The notes below the pieces were generated by a model. The model was not told the origin of the DNA, ran no database searches, and worked only from the letters and a program-made list of their open reading frames with translations. 64,000 nucleotides of DNA, from NCBI RefSeq assembly GCF_030052815.1, contig NC_079498.1, forward strand, positions 77,176,992 to 77,240,991, read 5' to 3'. This stretch comes from Hevea brasiliensis. Its lineage: Eukaryota > Streptophyta > Magnoliopsida > Malpighiales > Euphorbiaceae. The position numbers and the translations under genes are program-made. The first letter of the stretch is position 1; every line of letters starts with the position of its first letter. Of the stretch, positions 55,463 through 64,000 are shown in pieces.

Positions 55463-58400
55463 TGTGACACCCCTTACCCGTCTATAGTGTAGCCGAGCAA
55501 GATATGTCATACAGTGTACCGGAGCACCAAATCATATTTCAATTCAATTTACCCTTTTTTACTCATTTATTTAAAATTTTTGATTAATTTGAATTTTTCG
55601 CAAATTTTATAGAAAATCCCGACAGAGTGCCGGCTATAAATTAGAAAAATAGTTCTTCTAAACCTATTTAAAAGACACTTCCAATATAATTTTTAAATCC
55701 AGAACTCCATTATACACACATCTCAACTCAACCTCAAAATCTCAACACTATTTTCTGAATTTTTGTTCACATCATCACTTGAAACACATTCATGAATATT
55801 TCTTAACATTTCATTTTTCAACATAATATACAGAAAATTTCAATAACATGAATTTTCATATCTTTACATTATCACATAAGCTCAAGAGTTTGTAATTACA
55901 ATCAAAACTACTACAAAATGCAAAATAAAAAATACAACCCAAAGTCCTAATGTCCTACCAAAACACTGCAAATGTGAGGTGACTCTGAACTCTGTGTGCA
56001 GATCTGAAAGCTCACCCAGTATAAGGTCTGCTGGACTCCCCAGCTATGTCACCAGTATCTGCGCGTGGCAAAAGCGACGCGCTAAGCAATTCTGCTTAGT
56101 GGTGACAATATAAAATAAAATAAAATAACTAAAATAATATAAATATGCAGAATGTATGTTTACATTTTAGGTAGACTTAATTTCTGGCATTTATTGCAGT
56201 ATAATTTGATTAAAATTTTGTAAGATTCATTATCATTGCCCGAGTAACCCATACTAGTTGACTGGACTGGATAAACAGGTAAACTGGCACTGGGTACTAA
56301 GTACCTTGGACCATTACACCATCGGTCACATTATGTCTCCCAGTGTGCAACAGAACAGCTAATAAGCTGTAATAATCATCAAGGATATAATTCAAGTATA
56401 ATAACTCAATTGACATAGCCAAAGGCTATTTTATCACAGAATGGCACGGGAGGCCATAAAACACAGAATGGCATGAAGCCATATGCAGTACTGCTAACAG
56501 AACCCTATTGGCATGCCAACCTATCCAAACCAATCTTGCTAGGTGTACTAGGGCATGTTACACTCTTAATTTATACAATTCTTGAAATTGAAGTTTAGGT
56601 GTTACTATTCATTCCATTAGTCAACAAAAATGCTGACTTTTACATAGACAATAGGTACATTAGTTTTAATACTCCCAACATGCCACATTTTGCATTCTAA
56701 AATTATTAGTATTGTTTGCCAATACCATTTCTAAGCTTAATGTTAATTGTTCAAAATTTTCAGATTTCAAGCTTTGTGTTTACTGTTTCATTAGTCATTT
56801 TTGCAGTGGGAATTTGGCAAAGTGGTCAACATGAAAGTTGTTCCTTATTTTGTCTAGTTATATTTCTTTTTTGAAATCACTCCATTTGGAGTTTTGTAAC
56901 TCAAGTTATGGCCTAAAAATCACAACTGGCCGGATTATAAATTTTCCAGATTTTCTGGACTGACAAATCTATAGTATTTTGAGTAGTGACTGCAGGTCAC
57001 TTTTTCAATATGTTATGGTCATAATTTGGGTTAGGTTTCTTCATGAAAGTTGTAGATCTATATCTCAAATTTTTTCTGGTAAAATTTCAAGTTAATTGGA
57101 CTTTTCTACGCTGAGTTATGACCAGATGACTAAATACTATTCATTTGGTCATTTTACCCAGGCAGATTGCAGGTTACCCGGATTAGGGAAATCTTTAGGT
57201 CAACTTGGTTTGGTTTTCTGGGCATGGTTTCTTCACCAAAGTTATGAAATTACGTGTCTAGTTTCATATCCAATTGGACTTGCACCAATTGAACCTCTAT
57301 AACTCCAGTTATTACTGCCCAAACCTGCTGGACTCATACTCAGTCCTGCAGGTCAGCCAAGGCAGCAACACTAACTGCAATTCCCACTAATCAAACCACT
57401 TCATTTCTTGTTTATACATAACCAAATGGTCACTAATTGACCATTAAAACTTACTTTCACCATTACATGATCAAAGTCTTCATCTCATACCCAAACCCTA
57501 ACCCTAACATCTCAAATCATGCATTTAACTTGCATTTCATCATTTCATTTAAAAGACTAATGTTAAGGCAACCATACTACCATTTCTAATTCCATAAAAT
57601 CCTCAAAAACTCATCATATCCAAGGCTGCCAAAAATATGGGATGGCCATACACATGGTATTTATTAAATTTCTTTGCAAATTTACACTCATTCATGCTCC
57701 TTCAACATGAATTGAAAGAGAAAAGCAAGTTAAGTCACTAACCTCTAATGGAGCTAATCCAAAGCTTGCAAGAACTCTTCCTTTTGATTTCTTTTTGCTC
57801 CCAAAAGATTCACCAAGATGAAAGAGCAAGCTTTTGTGTTAACACTTAGGGTTTTTGTTAGAAGAAAACTAGAGAAAGCAAGCTTTTGGTGAGCTTGGCT
57901 ATGGAGGAATGAGAGAGAGGCTTGGTGCGGCTTGGAAGAAGAGTGGGAGGCTGCTGAAATTTTCTAGAATTCTGCCTCATTTTCTCTATTTTTAATGGAT
58001 TATAATTGTATTTCTTGAATTTTGATTGGCCAAAGATTTTAATGATCTCATGCTTACATAATGCTTATGTAATAAAGCTAAATTTCTTTCATTTTCTTTT
58101 CTTTCCTTTCCTATTCATTTTTAAATAATTTTTCATCAATATTTGTTCATATTTTATGCCATATAATTCACTTACATAAATGGACAAGTTAGTCAAAAAT
58201 CATCTCTGAAGACGAAATGACCAAAATGCCCTCCGTTTGGCTTAACAAGCCAAAATTGTGTGTACTAATTGATTAAATTTTCCTTGTGTTTTCTTAACAT
58301 TTTATTGTCATTGGAACCCCAATAATCCTTCCATGAGGTCCCAAAAATTTTTTTCATGAAGTTTTCCCCGGGTCTAGGGTTGCTAACGGCTTTCACCATC

Positions 58401-58617
58401 AATTCCCTTTTAGGTTACTCATCCTTGGGGTTTCGGCTCATTTAACCTTAGTGTATTTCATTCCTATAAATTTTACTTAATTTTTATGAGCATTATTTGG
58501 TTTAGTTATAACTCCTCACTCTAGTCTATTTATAATTTCAAATATTCTAGCTGCCCAGACTGACATTGGTCGCCTGAACAGTAGACTGTATGGACTAGCT
58601 AAAGTGAGGATGTTACA
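55463..58617 (-). mobile_element. Solo LTR S6, 3155 bp, minus strand, TSD AATAT
   Basis: On plus it starts TGTGACACCCC and ends GATGTTACA, so it is reversed. AATAT duplications lie at 55458-55462 and 58618-58622; the empty site is visible near 23410 in the other B LTR. It is the same family as the LTR of element A, for example around 56270-56350 against 9240-9340 reversed. Confidence 0.92.
56058..56099 (-). other. LTR tandem hairpin element, S6
   Basis: On minus: CTAAGCA/TGCTTAG (7-bp stem, 56099-56082), followed by CGCGT/ACGCG around CGCTTTTGCC. Confidence 0.6.
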
Positions 58618-59541
58618 AATATATATAGAAGTGCCATGATTAAATGTTGAAGTATTGGGAGGAGGAATATTGTCAAAATTGGAAGTGTGATGTTCAAATA
58701 CAGGTTGTGTATGTTGGCAGCACTTAAATTAGGTCATAAGTGCGAAACTGTGAACCTAATTGGTATGAGGCCAATGGGGGGTGAAACTAGACACCAAATA
58801 AGCCAACTTTCTTATAGAAATATTGCCAAAATTCTACCTAGAAACTAACCTTAAAAATGACCAAATCCGGAATGATAACCTTGCAAACCTAGATTTTTGA
58901 CCATATGAACAGTAGTCATTAGGATGACCATAACTCACTCAAGACAGGTCCAATTGACCTGAAATTTTTACCATGGATAGCTTAGACATAGAGCTACAAT
59001 TCTTATGAAGACACCAAAGCCCAAAAATGGCCAGAACCAAGTCAAATAGCTTGAACAAGTTCGGATACCAAAACTGCCAGAACTAAATGTGACCTAAAAT
59101 TGACCAAATTTTGCACTAAAAGTGCAATCTGTCCAGCTTTAGTAAATTGACCATATCTTGGTCTATACAACTCAGAATGACCTGAAATTTTGCTCAGAAT
59201 GCAATAAGACATAGAGCTACAATTTTGCTTCTTTGACTAGAAGCTAAAAACCAAGAGAAATAGGACTTTAAGCTAGACCAATCTAGCACACAAAAATTGA
59301 GAACTTGACATTTACATACAATGATGCTTGAGGTAATTTGGCAATGAATGCCAACTTGTAAAAATGGTAAATTGCACTATATTGGCAGCATATTAAAATG
59401 CAAAATGTGACAGATTGGTAACATTAAAATTTATTCCTCTAGAGTGCATTAAGGGTCAACATTATAGGTTGACTAAGGAGAGCAATAGTATTAAATAAAT
59501 TAATTATTGAACCTTATTGTCAGAGAGAGTTTAAATGAGTA

Positions 59542-59646
59542 CTGAAACACTTTAAATTGTGTGTTTCAGTTAGCAAAGACTCAGGGAAGGGAAAGAAAAC
59601 ACTGAGTTAGGGCCAAGAGGTTACTCTTCAGAGGTTTGTGCACAAC
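59542..59646 (+). other. Conserved hairpin plus GTTTGTGCACAA block, B 3' LTR
   Basis: CTGAAACAC/GTGTTTCAG, then GGGCCAAGAGG and GAGGTTTGTGCACAAC, the partner of the 24333 block. Confidence 0.6.
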
Positions 59647-60544
59647 TAGTTTTTAATTGATTTTGTTCTGAATATTTCATATGATTAAATGAAGTTATTT
59701 TCCTTATATATTATGTTTATCAAGTATTGGATTTAATTCAATGATTATTGAAATTATTATAGTATGTATGAATTTAGCTTTGTGAAATGGTATTTCAACA
59801 AATATTAAGCATTGTTGTAGATTGAATAAATTATGTTTTGGAAAATTGTGATTGAATATGTTTTGAATTGTGATGAGCATAAAAATTATTGGATATTGAA
59901 ATTGACATTAAATTGAATTGTGTTGTGATTTATGCTCACAAAAAGACAAAGAGATTCACGATATTGTTTTATATCTTACATAGATGCTTGACTAGGTTAT
60001 TACCCGTCTCTCTCATTTGTTGAGGAGACAATAGAGTTAGTTTTGTTTTGATTATCATGGTACGTGCACAAGCTTAGATTCTCCTCTTATTAGAGGTTAG
60101 ATCTAAGTTTTTATATGTTATGGCCCTTTCAGAAGTTTCATTACTGTGATGTGTACTGTGCATGATGATTCGACCTCCCCGACCATAGGGAGTTAGAATC
60201 CGATTCGACCTCCCCGACCATAGGAAGTTAGAATTACCCCGAAGATGGCCCTTGTGGATTAGTCTTGCATAGTTAGTAAGATAAAGAATGGTTTTTGAAT
60301 AATAAAGAATTGTGATTTCAATTATGATTTATTTATAATTGATTTTGTTGGAATTACCTTAAATGTTTGGTTGTGATTTGATAAATTGAATTTCGTGATC
60401 AAAGTCATTTCATACAAATGATTTATGTTATTAACAATGAATAATTTGATTTTTAAAATTTGATGAGTATCCTGATTTCCAAATTATTTGTTGTAATTTT
60501 GCTAAGGTATATTGTATTATGTTTCAAGTTATAGTTATGCACCA

Positions 60545-60588
60545 CTGAGTTCACCACTCAGCGATAGCTTTGTATGCTGTCGCAGGTG
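60545..60588 (+). other. LTR tandem hairpin element, B 3' LTR
   Basis: CTGAGT/ACTCAG at 60545-60561, then GCGATAGC with GCTGTCGC, then CAGGTGAAAAG. Confidence 0.6.
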
Positions 60589-61198
60589 AAAAGAGCATAG
60601 AGCAGTTGAGTAAGCTTCTTTGAAGACACATTCAGATCAGCTCCAGGTATATCATAGGTATACCCATGTATATAGGTTTTGATGTATGCATGCAAATATA
60701 TGTATGTAAATTATTTGAGCAGTTGCAAAAAAACTCTTGTAAAATATTTTGGTATGTAATTAAATGCAAATTATTGTAATGTAAATTTGAGATTTCATTT
60801 ACTTGTATAGTTTTGTAATATTAATTTTTGAGTCTTATAATCAATGAAATGTTTCTTTTATGATGAGGTTGGTTTGAAAATGAATTGATTTGATTATTGA
60901 GATTTGAATTGTGAGATGAAATAAAGTTTATTGGGGTTGTATTTGAGAAATCATATTGGGAGTGTTTTCCTTTTCAGGTTTGAAAAATTGTTTTCTCAAA
61001 ATACAGCCGACACTCTGCCGAAATTTTGAAAAATTTTTATAACACCAGATTTTAATCGATGATTTAAATTTATCGAGAATTGTCTTAAAATCCCTTGCAG
61101 CATATTTAATGGGTTACCGGTAGGAGAAGTATGGTAATTCATTAGGTGTACTACGGGATCATGTTACATCTTACGGAGGTGTAGGGTGTGACAATATG

Positions 61199-62493
61199 AT
61201 TAAAGGTTCATTTAAGGTATTCCTTATTACTAATTGGGTGGCCATGGCATACTATGCTAGGTGTCAACCATGGTCTATGAGATGCCTAAAATGATTTAGA
61301 GAAATCATTTACGGTAAGAAAGAGTTATAATGATATTAAGAGTTAATATCATTTCTCATTGTCAATAAGTAATGAGCCTAGTAAGTCACAAATCTACACA
61401 GGCTAATCACCATTTAAAATGTGATTTAATTAATTAATTAAAGAGTTTAATTAATTAATTAGAGAGGTTTAGTTTGCAATAAGATTGCAAAGTCCCTACA
61501 TGACTTCAAACCAAATATAGGTTATTGGATGTATAGTATAAATTAAATTTATATTTAATTTGATTAAATATGAATTTAATTATGAGAAATTAATTAATGG
61601 AGATTAATTAATAATTAATTTATATTTGATATAAATTGATTTAAAGAGGAGAAATTATAATTTTGAGTTGATAACTCAAATTAAAAAAGTAAGGGCAAAT
61701 TGGTCTTTTCACATGGTGACATGTGGCACCATGAGATGGTGACACGTAACACCATATGATCTTGCCACTTGTCTTCCTATGATGGAAGACAACATGTCAT
61801 GATTTAAATGGAGCTTGACACTTGGGCTTCATTGGATTAAATCAAATAATAATAAGATGGGATCTTGTGATGACATGTGGCAAGGGAGTTAGTGAGGGTT
61901 TGACCTAAGCATATAAAGAAAAGTAATAAAGAAAACATTACTCCTCTCTTTTTTCTCTCAAGTTGCCATCACTTTTGGTGTCTCCTTCTCCTCTTCAATT
62001 TCTCAATTGTTTCAAGGGAAAAAACTTTGATTTCCTCTTGAATTAAAATTATTAGAAAGTGTTTCTAACTCCCAATACTTTCATACAACCTTTACAAAGC
62101 ATAAATCCCATCTCAAAATTGGTTGACAAGGCTTGAGAAGCCAATCTAGGGGCTGCCATTGCAACTTTGGTATGTGCTCGTGGTGGACAAACTAGAGGAA
62201 CAACATTTGGGGTCCTAAATACATCCTAAGAGTCGGATTTGCATCAATTGTGCATCAAGAGGTTAGTGCCTAAAAATCCCTCTTTTAGTTAAGGTTTAAT
62301 TGAATTAAATGTTAATTCATAATCTTTAATGGCAAATGAAATTTTAATGCATGCTAAAATATGTTTTGGTATGCAATTGTGCATTGAAAATTGATTAGGA
62401 TCATAAGACACTTGGTATGGTGCATGTAACCTTAGAAATAATTTTTGAAATTAAAGGTTCTAATGCCCTTTAATCCATGCTTCCACTCCTTAA
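61199..62493 (+). repeat. 5' LTR of copia C, right piece
   Basis: It continues exactly where 21820 stopped (GGTTCATTTAAGG, then ATTGGGTGGCCATGGCAT). It is clearly more diverged than the other copia LTRs, with short deletions. The end is CCTTAA instead of CCTTCA. Confidence 0.9.
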
Positions 62494-62495
62494 AT

Positions 62496-62508
62496 TGATA
62501 TTAGAGTC
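62496..62508 (+). other. Primer-binding site of copia C, decayed
   Basis: TGATATTAGAGTC, against TGGTATCAGAGCC in copia F; the differences are transitions. Confidence 0.65.
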
Positions 62509-64000
62509 ACTATATTTGCCATTAAGATTGTTTATGAGGCTTAATTGTGTGATTGGATCAAATTTGGATTGATTTGAAGCTGATTTGGGTGCTCAAGAGG
62601 GGCGTCTTGAGCGAGATACACGGCCCAGGGGTGTGTTGGGTTTTGGGCTTATTTTTTAGCCCATTATGCAATTGTTGTATATCTTAAGGCCCATAATTAA
62701 ATCCATACCTAATTAAATTATTTAATTAAAAATTTTAATTGCACAATTAATTTTTGAAAATTGTTTTCGAGGTATTAAATTTGGAAAAAGGTTTCTAAAT
62801 TTAAAATTATTTGAATGAGATTCAAAATTAATTTTGGTTGAATATGTGATATTCAATTTAATTTTTAGTATGTATATTTTATTTAATTGTTAAATTTTAA
62901 TATGCACGATGGATGATCATGGACAATAAAAGACTAATGTGATTGGATTTATTTCTTTTATGATTCTTTGGGCTGTAAAATAATTAATTTTATTTTAGTG
63001 GCATGTATTATAAATATTGTAATAATTTAGGTTGTAATTTCATTTATTTGAGAACTTTAAAGTCCATATTATTGTAAACTCGCTTTGGTATGCCAGGGAT
63101 TACAATATAATTGGATTGCAAGAAGAACAAGGAGGTAAAGAGCATTGGTGGGACCAGTGGGAGGAAATCAAGATCAAGGGTTGATTATGTACTCCTTCAG
63201 CAACTCTTGTAAAATGAATGAATGAAATACACCAGGAATGCCTTGATTTAATTCTTGGTGGCTCAGAATTGAATCCCTTAGAAAGTCCATGATCATACCA
63301 TATTATTTGTTTATCCATGTATGCATGAGATGTGTATGAATGTATGTAAGTATATGATATATGCATGCCAATTGGATAATATGCAAAGTGAGACCATAAT
63401 AGTAATTAGTCCGATCACAAAATCTTCCAAGCAAATGATTAAGTTGGTAATGGTATAATTATGGTAATTATATCATGGCCCTCCATTGAAGCAATTATTT
63501 TAAGAAATTTTAAATACTTGCATTATTAGCTATATAAGCTTGGGAATAATGCATTAATTTAAGAGATTTTCTTAAGAATAATTGTTAAGTATATGATGTT
63601 GTAAATATGTAAATAGTTGGTGTCCAATAATGGATGTTCCTGAGGACATTAAAATTATTTACATGTTTACTAGCTCAATGGGATAAACTTAACTAATGCA
63701 AGATAAATTAATAATGGATGTACCTAAGATTTTTAGCATTAGGGGCTAAATAAATGATTGGACCTCACATGAGATGTGATGGGTAAGAAGTTGCTCACTT
63801 ATAGTTTATTGTAATTCCAATAATGGATGTGCTTGAGGATTATCAATAAGACTAAGAATTCAATCACCCACTAGAAATCCATCCAACTAGGATTTCCGTT
63901 TCCTACTTTGAAAGTGTAAGATTTGCCAAGTTAGTGGGAGGACCAATTTGACTAAAAGACCATAATTATTTTGATTAATTACTTGATACATTTTGTAACA
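62509..64000 (+). other. 5' leader of copia C, runs off the window
   Basis: It aligns with the F leader (47268-49000), including three AATAATGGATGT words (63625, 63711, 63821). Only about one unit of the hairpin repeat is present (62810-62850). Bases about 62570-62680 contain a GC-richer stretch not seen in D or F. Gag would begin beyond 64000. No gene is seen. Confidence 0.8.

Larger units (their letters stand above)
21821..61193 (+). mobile_element. Ty3/gypsy element B, 39-kb span with nested insertions, TSD ATATG
   Basis: It starts TGTAACACCC and ends GTGTGACA, with perfect ATATG duplications at 21816-21820 and 61194-61198. Without inserts the LTRs are 4169 and 4163 bp and the internal region is about 2.35 kb, far too short for full gag-pol. 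It holds a PBS, a partial gag with zinc knuckle, scraps of integrase and a polypurine tract. Inserts are S4, copia D (with S5 inside), copia F and S6. It was therefore a deleted, non-autonomous chromovirus-like copy. Confidence 0.93.
44324..61193 (+). repeat. 3' LTR of element B (interrupted by copia F and S6)
   Basis: Pieces are 44324-45149, 54697-55462 and 58623-61193, totalling 4163 bp against 4169 in the 5' LTR. The start is TGCAACACC (one transition from TGTAACACC). The two LTRs differ clearly more than those of element A, so B is older. It provides the empty site for S4 near 59898. Confidence 0.92.
20993..64000 (+). mobile_element. Copia element C (host of gypsy B), 3' part outside window
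   Basis: Its 5' LTR starts TGCTAGTAGTATG at 20993, runs to 21820, is broken by gypsy B with its ATATG duplication, and resumes at 61199 up to 62493. The two pieces join without loss compared with the uninterrupted copia LTRs at 34655 and 45150, giving 2123 bp. A degraded PBS and leader follow. It is the most diverged copia copy here, which fits its position at the bottom of the nest. Gag should start just beyond the window. Confidence 0.88.

Noticed and set aside
57096..57302. 68-codon plus frame in S6
   Set aside because: It is antisense LTR sequence of the element A family; the corresponding stretch of A is open only on the opposite reading and shows no domain.

Overview
This window is plant nuclear DNA made almost entirely of nested LTR retrotransposons, and no host protein-coding gene could be supported. 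Evidence for a plant: plant-type Ty3/gypsy chromovirus and Ty1/copia proteins, initiator-Met-tRNA primer-binding sites (TGGTATCAGAGC), 2-4 kb AT-rich LTRs and many solo LTRs. A woody eudicot is likely, but the species cannot be fixed from the sequence.

Layout. (1) 1-10123: Tekay/Del-like chromovirus A. It enters the window inside its 5' LTR and has a PBS, a gag-pol broken by stops and frameshifts, a polypurine tract and a full 3.09-kb 3' LTR. (2) 10124-11483: unassigned AT-rich DNA. (3) 11484-20816: solo LTR S1, itself split by solo LTRs S2 (12687-15944, TSD ACCCT) and S3 (16257-19741, minus, TSD TTTAT). (4) 20993-64000: copia element C. Its 5' LTR is split at 21820/61199 by gypsy element B (21821-61193, TSD ATATG), and its 5' leader runs off the window.

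Inside B: solo LTR S4 (24695-28621, TSD GAATT) sits in its 5' LTR. Copia D (31111-43162, minus, TSD TATTG) sits in its short internal region. Copia F (45150-54691, plus, TSD GTATA) and solo LTR S6 (55463-58617, minus, TSD AATAT) sit in its 3' LTR. Copia D in turn carries solo LTR S5 (34655-36759, TSD AAAAC). Removing the insertions gives B LTRs of 4169 and 4163 bp and a C LTR of 2123 bp, which supports the reconstruction.

No element looks autonomous. A has several pol lesions; B keeps only gag and integrase scraps; D has lost integrase catalytic residues; F lacks protease and has a mutated RT active site.

The most interesting signals are non-coding. They are a two-hairpin block in all seven chromovirus-type LTR lineages, with compensatory base changes between lineages; a 74-bp intron-like insert at the same integrase codon in A and B; an array of hairpin repeats in the copia leader; and a 20-bp sequence shared by gypsy and copia LTRs.
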